A stretch of DNA of 64,000 nucleotides from Sediminibacillus halophilus. Its GTDB lineage: Bacteria > Bacillota > Bacilli > Bacillales > Amphibacillaceae. Under the pieces are notes generated by a model. The model saw only the letters and a program-made list of their open reading frames with translations, searched no databases and was not told the DNA's origin. Positions 44,882 through 54,091 of this stretch are shown piece after piece. The DNA lies in NCBI RefSeq assembly GCF_900103695.1, contig NZ_FNHF01000001.1, forward strand, positions 868,001 through 932,000, read 5' to 3'. A program made the position numbers and the translations under genes. Position 1 is the stretch's first letter. Every line of letters begins with the position of its first letter.

Positions 44882-45266
44882 TCCAATTCCCCCTCAAAGC
44901 TGCATTTTACCATTCATTTCTCCTTTTCACCATTGGAAGAAAGATGTAATTTCTGTTTTTTATACACATTTTAAATATGCCTCTCCTTATCCTGTAAACT
45001 GTTGTTTCCCATGCCAAGCCGGAACTGCAGAAAGAAAGTATCTAACAGAAACATAAAAGCGAATTATAAAAACAGATTTAATGCTAAATATAAATGAAAT
45101 GGTACAACATAGCAGGCTGTATTTATCCAGTCATCTTTTTTTAATTTTTTTAGGGACACATTTTCCGTTTTTTCTCTTGCCACAAGGGTACAGTCTATTA
45201 GAGTGCCTTCGTGAAGTATTGCATACTCTTTTTTAAACTTTGGTTCAAGGAAGGAGCTAGAACAGA
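44882..45266. other. Intergenic region upstream of BCCT transporter
   Basis: 385 bases, AT-rich, no gene or hairpin of note. It should hold the BCCT promoter; candidate boxes are too weak to call. No copy of the GACGGT TetR-type operator of the carnitine operon was seen here. Confidence 0.5.
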
Positions 45267-46790
45267 ATGTGGAAGAAATTCACACCAGTATTTAAAGTAT
45301 CCGCTGGAGTTATGTTAGTTTTAGTCATTTTAGGTGTGGCGTGGCCTGACGGATTGGAAACAGCCACCACCAATATTCAAGCCTTTATCGCCAACAAATT
45401 TGGCTGGTATTACTTAATCGTTGTAACCTTGTTCGTGATTGTTTGTTTAGTTCTATTAATCAGCCCTGTAGGCAGAATCAAACTTGGCAAACCGGATGAC
45501 AAACCGGAATTCTCCAGAGCAACCTGGATAGCCATGCTGTTCAGTGCCGGAATGGGGATCGGATTGGTATTCTGGGGAACAGCAGAACCGATCAGTCACT
45601 ATGCCACCAGCTCACCGACTGGAGAAATAGGCACACAGCAGGGAATTAAAGATGCCCTTCGTTTTACGTTTTTCCATTGGGGAATTCACGCTTGGGCCAT
45701 CTATGGAATTGTTGCCCTTGTGCTAGCCTATTTCAATTTTCGACATGATCGCTCAGGACTAGTCAGCTCGACTTTACAGCCGTTGATTGGAAAAACAGCT
45801 GAAGGAAATACCGGAAGGGTTATCGATATTCTTGCTGTTATCGCCACTGTTATGGGGGTTGCGACTACACTGGGATTTGGCGCTGTCCAAATAAACGGCG
45901 GTTTATCTTACTTATTCAATATACCTGTAAATATCATCATACAGTTTATTATTGTAGCAATCGTTACGGTGCTGTTCATGATTTCGGCTTGGACAGGTCT
46001 CAGCAAAGGAATACGTTACCTGAGTAATGCCAACATGGTACTAGCTGTTATTTTGTTTGGTATGATTTTCGTAATGGGACCGACATTATTCTTGTTGAAC
46101 ATATTTACCAACACGTTAGGATCTTATGTGCAGCATTTACCAGGGATGAGCTTCCGCATTGCACCACTTGACCCGGATATCCGACAATGGATCAATGATT
46201 GGACCATCTTTTACTGGGCATGGTGGATTGCCTGGTCTCCGTTCGTCGGTATTTTTATTGCTCGTGTATCCAGAGGACGCAGCATACGGGAGTTTGTGTT
46301 CACTGTATTGCTTGTCCCATCCGTAATTGGATTTCTTTGGTTCGCTACTTTCGGAGGAACAGCTATTTCACTGGAGCATGAAGGAATAGCCAACATTTCC
46401 GAGTTGGCCACAGAAGAATCTCTATTCGGGGTTTTTTCCAACTATCCGTTCGGTATGGTCGCTTCGATCATCGCCATGATTCTGATTGGTACGTTCTTTA
46501 TTACTTCAGCAGACTCCGGGACGTTCGTACTGGGTATGATGACGACAGGCGGTTCCCAGAATCCAGGACACTTCATCAAGCTTACATGGGGTGTATTGCT
46601 TTCAGCTACTGCACTGGCACTCTTATACACCGGCGGTTTACAGGCACTGCAAAACACGATGATCATTGCAGCCTTGCCGTTCTCGATTATCATGCTTCTG
46701 ATGACAGCAAGCTTTGTCAAATCATTGTACCGGGAGTCCCGTGAGCTAGGCATTGGTCGTATAAACCAAGGCAAGAAAAACAAAAAATAG
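45267..46790 (+). CDS. BCCT-family betaine/carnitine/choline transporter (OpuD-like)
   Basis: Secondary importer of trimethylammonium solutes, 507 aa, twelve helices. Seen: AGMGIGLVFWGTAEP (94-108), whose G-M-G-I-G matches Na+-coupled betaine carriers; FFHWGIHAWAIY; and the BCCT signature YWAWWIAWSPFVGIF with W317, W319, W320 and W323 forming the substrate path. The short C-terminus is basic. ATG follows AGGAAGGAG. It faces the carnitine-catabolic and OpuA-type genes, suggesting uptake of carnitine or betaine; ligand not decidable from sequence alone. Confidence 0.93.
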   Translation: MWKKFTPVFKVSAGVMLVLVILGVAWPDGLETATTNIQAFIANKFGWYYLIVVTLFVIVCLVLLISPVGRIKLGKPDDKPEFSRATWIAMLFSAGMGIGLVFWGTAEPISHYATSSPTGEIGTQQGIKDALRFTFFHWGIHAWAIYGIVALVLAYFNFRHDRSGLVSSTLQPLIGKTAEGNTGRVIDILAVIATVMGVATTLGFGAVQINGGLSYLFNIPVNIIIQFIIVAIVTVLFMISAWTGLSKGIRYLSNANMVLAVILFGMIFVMGPTLFLLNIFTNTLGSYVQHLPGMSFRIAPLDPDIRQWINDWTIFYWAWWIAWSPFVGIFIARVSRGRSIREFVFTVLLVPSVIGFLWFATFGGTAISLEHEGIANISELATEESLFGVFSNYPFGMVASIIAMILIGTFFITSADSGTFVLGMMTTGGSQNPGHFIKLTWGVLLSATALALLYTGGLQALQNTMIIAALPFSIIMLLMTASFVKSLYRESRELGIGRINQGKKNKK

Positions 46791-46800
46791 GGATAATAAA

Positions 46801-46826
46801 CGGCAGCTGAGCATATTCAGCTGCCG
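46801..46826. terminator. Bidirectional terminator
   Basis: CGGCAGCTGA-GCATAT-TCAGCTGCCG between the convergent BCCT and CocE-type genes. Confidence 0.8.
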
Positions 46827-46832
46827 TTATAT

Positions 46833-48545
46833 TTAAGTTGGAATGACAGGTAGTAAAATGTAGGATGGATGATCTTCGTCATGGTAAATGGTCTGACTGG
46901 CCGGAAGCATTGCTTCAGAATCTATTGTTGAATTCCCTGTATTGGGGTTGACATCATAACGTGGAAAATTGCTCGACGAAATTTCCACGCGAAGAGAATG
47001 ACCCGGAAGAAAGACATTGCTTGTCGCCCATAGATCCAACCGATAACAAACGGCATCGGTCATACGCTCAGGGATTGGTTCACCCCGGACAATACCATCT
47101 GTTATATTATAACTCTTCCCGTCTGGACAAACGTCGACTAGTTTTGCGGTAAAGTCAGTTGAGACAGCATCGGTTGCTGCCCATATCACCACCTCTATCG
47201 GGCCTGTCACCTCTAAAGGCTCCTTCAATTCTTCGGATGTATAAACAAGCACATCAGACCTTGCTTCTATTCTCCTCTGGTCGCAAGGCCCTGTATTCTG
47301 TCCCTTATAAAACAAGCCGTTCCCCCCCAAGGTTGGTACCGGATTGGCCGGATCATAAATGAAATGGTCCGGCGGCTCAGCTCCAGGTTTCATGGGTGAG
47401 AGGGTTCCAGTTTTCACCCCTGCTTTTCCATTGCTGTGGAGATAATAAGGGGTATAGCGGGTCCGTGCAAGCGGCCATTCTTTTTCTTCACGCCATTCAT
47501 CAATGCCCATCACAAATAATTGAACCGGCGCACCTTCTCTCCCAGAAGCAGAAGTGGCGGTCTTCAGCTTTTTGTCAAACCATTCCAAATGCAAGGAAGT
47601 AATGTCTCGCTTTTCATTCATCCAATCTCCGGCACTATGGGCTCCAAAGAAACGTTCCCCTTGAACAGCAGAAAAATCTCCGTGTCCCCATGGACCGATG
47701 ATTAAGCACTGCTCTTCCCCGGCTTTGCACATTTCCTGGTAATTTTCCAATGTAGAGCCGAGAAAACAATCATACCAGCCGGCTAGATGATATGCGGGCA
47801 GTTCAAGAGAAGGCAATCGATGTTTTATCGAAGCTTTACTTTTGGAGACATTGGATATTTCCTGGGTAATAAATTGTTGATACAAAGATAGTACCGGGCC
47901 GAGATTCAGCAAAGGCGGCCATTCGATTAGCGGAACATGATGATAAAAATCATTGATATGGTGAAGTGCTGTCTCTATTTCTTTCCTGGCAGCTGGATAA
48001 TCATCTGGACATTCCCTGTGAATCAAATCCGGAGCAATCGAATCCAGCATCCATGTTGCAAACAACCCATACTTCAATGCACCTTGCCGAAACAGCATAT
48101 CTTCCTTTATGCTGCTTCCGGCCTGAGCGGGAAAGACCGCTTTTAAGGAAGGTGGTGATTCCGCCGCAGCAAATAACTGGGTAAAGCCATAATACGATAA
48201 ACCAAACATACCTACCTTGCCATCACAGTAAGGTAGATTCGCAGCCCATTCCACCGCATCGTAGCCATCATCTGCTTCATGGATGAATGGAACAAATTGC
48301 CCTTCGGATGAAAAACGACCACGGACATCTTGGATAATGACCACATAACCGGACGCTGCCAAGCGGAAAGGATCTAGATACCGGTGAGAAAAATCTGCGA
48401 GATTTTTATTGTACGGATGTCTTGTCAGTAATACAGGATACCTGCCATCCCGGTCTGGACGATATACATTTGCGTATAATGTCACCCCATCGCGCAGCCG
48501 ACAGGGCACGTCTTTTTCGAATACGACTGGTATAGTTTTCGTCAC
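46833..48545 (-). CDS. CocE/NonD-family (X-Pro dipeptidyl-peptidase S15) hydrolase
   Basis: About 570 aa serine hydrolase. Alpha/beta domain: VYRPDRDGRYPVLLTRHPYNK, VIIQDVRGRFSSEG and the nucleophile elbow MFGLSYYG (Ser117); the later Asp and His of the triad lie before and after GPWGHGDFS. The C-terminal jelly-roll (PXPPC) is seen at SDVLVYTSEELKEPLEVTGP and ends ISSSNFPRYDVNP. No signal peptide. GTG 48545 follows AAAGAGG. It is 38 bases downstream of the ABC terminator on the same strand, so it may belong to the carnitine regulon, for example as an acylcarnitine esterase; this is inference. Confidence 0.85.
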   Translation of the reverse strand: MTKTIPVVFEKDVPCRLRDGVTLYANVYRPDRDGRYPVLLTRHPYNKNLADFSHRYLDPFRLAASGYVVIIQDVRGRFSSEGQFVPFIHEADDGYDAVEWAANLPYCDGKVGMFGLSYYGFTQLFAAAESPPSLKAVFPAQAGSSIKEDMLFRQGALKYGLFATWMLDSIAPDLIHRECPDDYPAARKEIETALHHINDFYHHVPLIEWPPLLNLGPVLSLYQQFITQEISNVSKSKASIKHRLPSLELPAYHLAGWYDCFLGSTLENYQEMCKAGEEQCLIIGPWGHGDFSAVQGERFFGAHSAGDWMNEKRDITSLHLEWFDKKLKTATSASGREGAPVQLFVMGIDEWREEKEWPLARTRYTPYYLHSNGKAGVKTGTLSPMKPGAEPPDHFIYDPANPVPTLGGNGLFYKGQNTGPCDQRRIEARSDVLVYTSEELKEPLEVTGPIEVVIWAATDAVSTDFTAKLVDVCPDGKSYNITDGIVRGEPIPERMTDAVCYRLDLWATSNVFLPGHSLRVEISSSNFPRYDVNPNTGNSTIDSEAMLPASQTIYHDEDHPSYILLPVIPT

Positions 48546-48582
48546 TACTTTCACCTCTTTCCTTTATTTTATCTAGAGAAAA

Positions 48583-48620
48583 GGTCTGTCACGGCTGCAT
48601 CAGCCGCAAACAGACCCCTT
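48583..48620 (-). terminator. Terminator after the betaine-type binding protein gene
   Basis: GGTCTGT-N-GCGGCTG-ATG-CAGCCGT-N-ACAGACC, then TTTTC, on the minus strand immediately past the stop. It partly separates the CocE-type gene from the operon. Confidence 0.75.
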
Positions 48621-48628
48621 TTCCACTG

Positions 48629-49510
48629 TTATTTACCAGTCATTTCATTTATCTTATCCTGGTTGTTTTCGATCCACTCACGCGCTACCTCTTTTGGATC
48701 CTGGTCTTCTTCTTCGATTTTCACAATCATTTCTTCGACATCATCAATGGAAATACTCCAGTTGCTCAGGAATTCATATGCTTCTGGGGCGTTTTCCTTC
48801 AAATCTTTATTTGTTACCACATGGACAGAAGACGTTTCAAAGAAGCCTTTGTCATTCTTTAATACTTTTATATCATATTTATTAAACATGGTGTGCGGGC
48901 GCCAGCCAAAGAAAATGACCGGTTCTTCCTGACTCATCAAGCGTTGAGCCTGAGCTAGCATACCACCTTCAGAAGAAGCGACGTGCTCGATATCAAGACC
49001 GTACTCTTCGATCATTTCTTTTGATTCTTTCGTTGCGCTTGCCCCTTCTTCAATGCCGTACATTTTATTGTCAAAAAGATCTTCTTTTCCTTTTAAATCT
49101 TCTATGCTATTGATATCTTCCATATATTTTGGAACTACCCAGCCAGTATCGGCTTCAGGATAACTTACTGCAGTATCTTCGACAGAATCGGAAAATTTGT
49201 CCAGATGAACTTTGTGCATTGGAAACCAAGAGTCCATGAATACATCGATGTCCCCGCGGGAAAGTCCCATGAAAACACTGCCTACATCAGCATCCGTGTG
49301 TTCTACCGTATAGCCCATATCCTCCAGAACCAAGCTGGCAATTTCAGTCGGAGGCACAGTGCTTGTCCAAGGTGTGACACCGAATGTGATGGTTTGATCT
49401 TTACTCTCACTTGCTTCTTCTCCGCTTCCTTCTGATTGATTGTCAGAAGAACATCCGGCCGTCAAAACTACAAATAGCGCGGCCATGAGACCGATTAAAA
49501 ATTTTTTCAT
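48629..49510 (-). CDS. OpuAC-like glycine betaine/carnitine-type substrate-binding lipoprotein
   Basis: Extracytoplasmic receptor, 293 aa. Lipobox LTAGC, lipid Cys20. OpuAC family: ITFGVTPWTSTVPPTEIASLVL, DSWFPMHK, and FFGWRPHTMF contribute Trp48, Trp95 and Trp203, which fit the aromatic cage for a quaternary ammonium. Last gene of the transporter set; ATG follows GGGGAGAG. Terminator right behind. With the enzymes upstream the ligand is probably carnitine or betaine. Confidence 0.9.
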   Translation of the reverse strand: MKKFLIGLMAALFVVLTAGCSSDNQSEGSGEEASESKDQTITFGVTPWTSTVPPTEIASLVLEDMGYTVEHTDADVGSVFMGLSRGDIDVFMDSWFPMHKVHLDKFSDSVEDTAVSYPEADTGWVVPKYMEDINSIEDLKGKEDLFDNKMYGIEEGASATKESKEMIEEYGLDIEHVASSEGGMLAQAQRLMSQEEPVIFFGWRPHTMFNKYDIKVLKNDKGFFETSSVHVVTNKDLKENAPEAYEFLSNWSISIDDVEEMIVKIEEEDQDPKEVAREWIENNQDKINEMTGK

Positions 49511-49578
49511 ACTAATTTTCTCTCCCCTGTTTTTTTATAGTTGAAATCCAGCCGTGCATAAACGGGCTTATGGATTCA

Positions 49579-50409
49579 TTAAAACCTTTTTCCTAATCCT
49601 TGGGTGATGCGGTCCAATATGATGGCTAAAACAACAATTCCAAGTCCACCGGTTAAACCGAGTCCAACGTTTACCGTTGAAATACCAGAAAGGACGGTCG
49701 ACCCTAAGCCAGGAGCTCCGATCATCGAAGCAATGACAGCCATCGATAGTGCAAGCATGATGGTTTGATTGACACCTGCCATGATTGTCGACAACGCCAA
49801 CGGAAGTTGAACTTTAAACAGAAGCTGCCATTTTGTTGTACCGAATGCCCTGGATGCCTCCACCACATCTTCCGGTACTTGCTTGATACCCAGGCTGGTC
49901 ATGCGGACAGCCGGAGGCGTAGCAAAAATAAAGGTAGAAATAACAGCCGGAACACCGCCGAGTCCAAATAGCAGAATTGCCGGGATTAAATAAACGAAAC
50001 TAGGCAACGTCTGCATAAAGTCCAAAATCGGACGAACAATTTTGTCTACTACGGAACTGGTAGCCGTCAATATTCCGACAGGAACACCGATAAGCACCGA
50101 CAACAACGTCGAAACCAGCACAATGGCCACCGTTTGCATCGCAGCTGGCCATAATTCTACCGAGCCTAAATAGACGCATCCAATTAAGGTGAACAATGCC
50201 ATTCCTTTACCGGCGATTCGCCAGGACAACACAATCAGGATGAGGGCGATCACTTCTGGTGGAACGACAATCAAAAGATTGGTGACCGCTTCGATAAAAG
50301 CCCCCAAAACTTCACTGATTGAATTGAAAAATCCTCCCATAACCGGCAGCAACCAATTATTCACAAAGGAATTTGTCCAGTCTTCCAATGGGAAATGGAA
50401 ATAGTTCAT
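49579..50409 (-). CDS. OpuAB-like ABC transporter permease
   Basis: 276 aa membrane permease of the proline/glycine-betaine type. About six helices; EAA-like loop GIKQVPEDVVEASRAFGTTKWQLL contacts the ATPase. Overlaps the ATPase stop by 4 bases (ATGA). No fused binding domain, unlike some OpuA permeases, and the receptor is a separate lipoprotein. Forms the transporter with the flanking genes. Confidence 0.93.
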   Translation of the reverse strand: MNYFHFPLEDWTNSFVNNWLLPVMGGFFNSISEVLGAFIEAVTNLLIVVPPEVIALILIVLSWRIAGKGMALFTLIGCVYLGSVELWPAAMQTVAIVLVSTLLSVLIGVPVGILTATSSVVDKIVRPILDFMQTLPSFVYLIPAILLFGLGGVPAVISTFIFATPPAVRMTSLGIKQVPEDVVEASRAFGTTKWQLLFKVQLPLALSTIMAGVNQTIMLALSMAVIASMIGAPGLGSTVLSGISTVNVGLGLTGGLGIVVLAIILDRITQGLGKRF

Positions 50410-51605
50410 AATGAAGTCACCTCATCTTTCTCTTTTCCAAGTACCAGACCTGACAGGATCGATACGCGGGAAATGATGCCCAACAGCCGCCCGGCCTCGA
50501 TAACCGTGATCGGGTACTTGGCATCGACAGCAATTCCGATCAAGTCATGTAGTGGCGTATGCGGTGCAGCAGAAGCGATATCGGTAATCAGCACTTCTTC
50601 CAGATCAATTTTTTCTTTATATGCTCGGATGGCGTCGTCAATGGTCAATAACCCTTTGAAATTCTTCTCTTTGTCTACGACAAAAATACTCGACGCTCCG
50701 GCTTCTTCCATTTTCCGGACGGCTACACGGGGACCGTCCTTATATGTCATCAGCACTTCCGGCTTTTTCATGACATGAGAAGCTTCCAGGACCTTGGATC
50801 GGTCTACATCCTTCACAAAATTGGAGACATATTCATTTGCGGGGTTTTCTAAAATTTCTTCAGAGGTACCGACTTGGACAATCCGCCCGTCTTTCATGAT
50901 GGCTATTCTGTCTCCAAGTTTTAATGCTTCATCCAAGTCATGCGTAATAAACAAGACGGTTTTTCCGAGCTTGTTTTGCAGATGAAGAATTTCATCCTGC
51001 ATTTCTTTTCGGATGATCGGGTCCAGTGCACTGAATGCCTCGTCCATTAAGAGAATGTCTGTGTCATTGGCTAATGCTCTCGCAAGCCCTACACGTTGCT
51101 GCATTCCACCACTCAGTTGGTTCGGATAGCTAGCTTCATAGCCTTTCAATCCTACATCTTCGATTGCTTTCTCTGCTTTCTGGTATCGTTCCTGTTTCTC
51201 GACTCCTTGAATTTCCAGTCCATAAGCCACGTTGTTCAAGACCGTCCTGTGTGGCAATAAACCAAATTTTTGAAAGACCATGCCGAGTTTTTTGCGTCGT
51301 GTTTCTATTAAACTGGTTGTATCCATTTGTGTGATATCTTTTCCGTCGATCCGAACTTCTCCATCTGTCGGTTCGATCAAACGATTGATCAAACGGATGA
51401 GTGTCGATTTCCCGCTTCCGGACAACCCCATGATGACGAAAAATTCACCTGGTTCGACAGCGAATGTCGCCTGATTCACACCGACAGTCATGCCGGTTTT
51501 TTCTAAGATTCCGCTTTTTTGTTCCCCGTTTTTCAAACGTTTCAGCCCCTGCTGGGGATGGGAGCCAAAAATCTTGGTCAGATTATTTACTTCAATCTTA
51601 TTCAC
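50406..51605 (-). CDS. OpuAA-like ABC transporter ATPase with CBS domains
   Basis: About 399 aa. Walker A GLSGSGKSTLIR, signature LSGGMQQRVGLARALA, Walker B ILLMDEAFSALDP. After residue about 270 come two CBS repeats (VAVRKMEEAGASSIFVVDKEKNFKGLLT, then PLHDLIGIAVDAKYPITVIEAG), which in OpuA sense ionic strength or nucleotide and gate uptake to osmotic need. Likely start GTG 51605 with GGAGAGGAG 7 bases ahead; ATG 51611 is too close. It follows the thioesterase gene by about 38 bases in the same operon. Confidence 0.93.
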   Translation of the reverse strand: MNKIEVNNLTKIFGSHPQQGLKRLKNGEQKSGILEKTGMTVGVNQATFAVEPGEFFVIMGLSGSGKSTLIRLINRLIEPTDGEVRIDGKDITQMDTTSLIETRRKKLGMVFQKFGLLPHRTVLNNVAYGLEIQGVEKQERYQKAEKAIEDVGLKGYEASYPNQLSGGMQQRVGLARALANDTDILLMDEAFSALDPIIRKEMQDEILHLQNKLGKTVLFITHDLDEALKLGDRIAIMKDGRIVQVGTSEEILENPANEYVSNFVKDVDRSKVLEASHVMKKPEVLMTYKDGPRVAVRKMEEAGASSIFVVDKEKNFKGLLTIDDAIRAYKEKIDLEEVLITDIASAAPHTPLHDLIGIAVDAKYPITVIEAGRLLGIISRVSILSGLVLGKEKDEVTSL

Positions 51606-51643
51606 AAGCATTCTCCTCTCCTGAAACCACCGGGCAGGGTGGA

Positions 51644-52114
51644 CTAGCGTTTGATGCCGATGCGCCTGCCCGCTTGTTTCGGTATTGATAATTGTTGCTG
51701 AGCTTCCCGCAGCTGCCTGATGGCAGCAGCGACTGGATCCGGGAATGGAGCAGGTCTGCCTTGCTCGCTATTGATCCCCATCAGCATTTGCTCGCTCGTT
51801 GCCAGCAAATCACCTTCCGTGTTTTTCATGGTGAAAAATACATGCAAACGTTTTGCATCCTCATCAAGCAATTGAATGTCCAGTCTTAGTTCCTGGCCGC
51901 GATGTGCTTCCTGCAAATAACAAATATGCGACTCAAGGGTAAAAATCGTATATCCCCAACTTTTACGTGTTTCCTCATCCAATCCAATATCATCAATAAA
52001 TGCATCAACAGCCTGACTGAATGCCTTCGCATAGGCAGCATCGTTCATATGGCCGTTGTAATCCACCCATTCATCATGGACCAGATTTTGATAATGAAAC
52101 GGTTTGTTGGTCAT
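51644..52114 (-). CDS. Thioesterase, probable betainyl-CoA thioesterase
   Basis: Hotdog-fold thioesterase, 156 aa. The 4HBT signature WVDYNGHMNDAAYAKAFS (Asp18, His22) is clear, and the sheet TIFTLESHICYLQEAHRGQEL follows. In characterised carnitine pathways, a partner thioesterase (sometimes fused to carnitine dehydrogenase) releases glycine betaine from betainyl-CoA. ATG follows GAGGTGAG. It begins 2 bases after the dehydrogenase stop, supporting a shared operon. Substrate inferred from context. Confidence 0.82.
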   Translation of the reverse strand: MTNKPFHYQNLVHDEWVDYNGHMNDAAYAKAFSQAVDAFIDDIGLDEETRKSWGYTIFTLESHICYLQEAHRGQELRLDIQLLDEDAKRLHVFFTMKNTEGDLLATSEQMLMGINSEQGRPAPFPDPVAAAIRQLREAQQQLSIPKQAGRRIGIKR

Positions 52115-52116
52115 CT

Positions 52117-53091
52117 TTACTCACCTCTTTTAGCGATGCTTTTTGTTTCCGGCCAGTAATCCTCCACTAAATCCAGGACTCTGACGAGAAATTCATTCCG
52201 TTTGCTTTCCAATTCGGCAATAGAGGCATCACCAGCATGGGATTCACACCCTTCAATGACTCTTTCTTTCAACTCATCGGTCAATTCAGGTGCGACCAGT
52301 TTGGTCCACGGCTGCTTCAAAGCTGGCCCAAATTGCTGGAGCATATGACGCATTCCTTGTTCACCGCCAGCCAAATGGAATGTCAGGAATGGACCCATTT
52401 GTGCCCAGCGCAGACCTGCTCCATATATAATGGCGGCATCCACTTCCTCAGTTGTCGCTACTCCGTCATTCACCATATGAAGCGCCTCACGCCATAGAGC
52501 TTCCATTAAGCGGTCAGCTAAATGACCCTCGATTTCTTTCCGGATGACCAGCGGCTTCATTTGGATAGCAGCATAAACTTCTTTTGCTGCATTGATTGTT
52601 TCCTGACTGGTAGCTTTTCCGCCGACCAATTCCACTAACGGCAAAATATAGACTGGGTTGAATGGATGGGCCACAACAAGACGTTCCGGGTGCAGCAAGC
52701 CTTCCTGCAAGGTCGAAGGCATAATGCCGGAAGTACTGGATCCGATAATCGCGTTTGGCTTGGAATGCTGATCGATGCTTGCCAGCACGCTTTTTTTCAG
52801 TTCCTCCCGTTCTGGAACGTTTTCTTGTATCAGGTCAGCTTGTGCAACTGCTTCTTCAATGGTAGGAACAAAGCGCAAGCGGTCAATGGTTGCCCCTTCA
52901 GCCAATCCGATTTCCTCCAGAGACGGCCATGCCAATTCCACTGCACGGCGTGTTTTTTCTTCTGCTCCTTCGGCGGGATCAAAGGCTACCACATCATGGC
53001 CATTAGCCAAGAAGCGTGCGATCCACCCGTTGCCGATAACCCCGGTACCGATGACTGCAAATGTCTTCGTTGATTGTGTTGTTTGATTCAT
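52117..53091 (-). CDS. L-carnitine dehydrogenase (3-hydroxyacyl-CoA dehydrogenase family)
   Basis: Oxidises L-carnitine to 3-dehydrocarnitine with NAD. 324 aa. Rossmann GTGVIG (15-20), catalytic His142 in AHPFNPVYILPLVELVGG with Glu154, and the helical domain with IEGHLADRLMEALWREAL. The His-Pro-Phe-Asn-Pro and LVELVGG forms are those of carnitine dehydrogenases rather than of fatty-acid enzymes. ATG overlaps the BKACE stop by 4 bases. Second gene of the operon. A 3-hydroxybutyryl-CoA-type role is unlikely given the neighbours. Confidence 0.88.
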   Translation of the reverse strand: MNQTTQSTKTFAVIGTGVIGNGWIARFLANGHDVVAFDPAEGAEEKTRRAVELAWPSLEEIGLAEGATIDRLRFVPTIEEAVAQADLIQENVPEREELKKSVLASIDQHSKPNAIIGSSTSGIMPSTLQEGLLHPERLVVAHPFNPVYILPLVELVGGKATSQETINAAKEVYAAIQMKPLVIRKEIEGHLADRLMEALWREALHMVNDGVATTEEVDAAIIYGAGLRWAQMGPFLTFHLAGGEQGMRHMLQQFGPALKQPWTKLVAPELTDELKERVIEGCESHAGDASIAELESKRNEFLVRVLDLVEDYWPETKSIAKRGE

Positions 53092-53981
53092 GATTTAATT
53101 CCCCCGTTCGGGTTTCTCAATCCGTAATTTTCACGGGCTTCCTGCGGTGTCATCACTTCCATGCCGTTTCCGTGCAGCATGGTGACTGCCTTTTCGACAA
53201 GCTGGTCATTTCGTGCAAAAACGCCTTTGCTCAAATACAGGTTGTCTTCCAAGCCCACGCGGACATTACCACCTAGCATCGCTGCTTGAGCAGCTATTGG
53301 CAATTGCATTCTGCCAATGCCAAATGCGGACCAATAAGCATTTTCAGGCAATCGATTTTTCATATATGTCATGGTTTCGACATCCGCTTCTGCTCCCCAA
53401 GGAATACCCAGGCAGAATTGAAACATTGGATCGCCGTCTATCAGTCCTTCATTGATAAGCTGTTTAGCAAATCGAAGATGGCCGGTGTCAAAGCATTCCA
53501 ACTCCGGTTTCACTCCACTTGCCTGGACAAGCTTTGCCTGTTCGCGTAGCCAGTCTGTTGGGCTAAGATAAATCATGTTGCCAAAATTTGTACTGCCACA
53601 GTCCAACGTACACATTTCAGGAAGCAGCTCTCCTACCGGTTCATGTCTCTCTGCCGGTGTCTGCATATCGGTTCCATTCCCACCGGCTGCCGGTGTGTCA
53701 AGACTGGGGATGAAGTCCCCGCCCCCACCTGAAGTAATGTTGATGATCACATCTGTTTCCGATTCACGGATACGGTCTACAATCTCTCGGTAATGATCAA
53801 TATGATGACTGATCCCTCCTGTCTCCGGATCACGGGCATGTACATGTGCCACAGTAGCTCCGGCTTTCGCGGAAGCAATGGCTGCTTCTGCAATTTCTTT
53901 CGGGGCAACAGGTACATGCTTGCTTTTTTTCGTCGTATCTCCTGCGCCTGTAACGGCTGCGGTCAAAAGAACTTTATTCAT
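53088..53981 (-). CDS. Beta-keto acid cleavage enzyme (BKACE/DUF849), probable dehydrocarnitine cleavage
   Basis: 297 aa TIM-barrel zinc enzyme. Zn ligands His46 and His48 in AHVHARDP with Glu245 in VRVGLEDNLY; CGSTNFGN and FDTGHLRFA fit the family. Such enzymes condense a beta-keto acid with acetyl-CoA; for dehydrocarnitine the products are acetoacetate and betainyl-CoA. First gene of the operon; ATG with GGGAGG upstream. Promoter at 54063-54091 carries the putative TetR operator. Other BKACE substrates exist, so the assignment rests on the dehydrogenase and thioesterase neighbours. Confidence 0.87.
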   Translation of the reverse strand: MNKVLLTAAVTGAGDTTKKSKHVPVAPKEIAEAAIASAKAGATVAHVHARDPETGGISHHIDHYREIVDRIRESETDVIINITSGGGGDFIPSLDTPAAGGNGTDMQTPAERHEPVGELLPEMCTLDCGSTNFGNMIYLSPTDWLREQAKLVQASGVKPELECFDTGHLRFAKQLINEGLIDGDPMFQFCLGIPWGAEADVETMTYMKNRLPENAYWSAFGIGRMQLPIAAQAAMLGGNVRVGLEDNLYLSKGVFARNDQLVEKAVTMLHGNGMEVMTPQEARENYGLRNPNGGIKS

Positions 53982-54031
53982 GAAGGATTCCTCCCTATTT
54001 ATTTCGTAAGTAGATTTTGAATTTTTACTGT

Positions 54032-54045
54032 ACTGTCCGGACGGT
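54032..54045 (-). promoter_or_regulatory. Second operator half-match, ACTGTCC-GGACGGT
   Basis: ACTGTCCGGACGGT is a near-perfect palindrome (one mismatch to ACCGTCCGGACGGT), 18-31 bases downstream of the -10 box of the enzyme-operon promoter. It would be in the 5' leader and may be a second TetR site. Confidence 0.65.
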
Positions 54046-54062
54046 TTGAAAACACGTTTTAA

Positions 54063-54091
54063 ACTATACCATCCAGACGGTTATGTTTCAA
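54063..54091 (-). promoter_or_regulatory. Promoter of the carnitine operon with TetR-type operator
   Basis: Minus strand: -35 TTGAAA (54086-54091), 17-base spacer, -10 TATAGT (54063-54068). The spacer holds ACCGTCTGGATGGT (54068-54081), an imperfect palindrome of ACCGTCC-GGACGGT. The tetR promoter has the same -35, spacing, -10 and almost the same spacer, so one repressor probably controls both. Confidence 0.82.
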
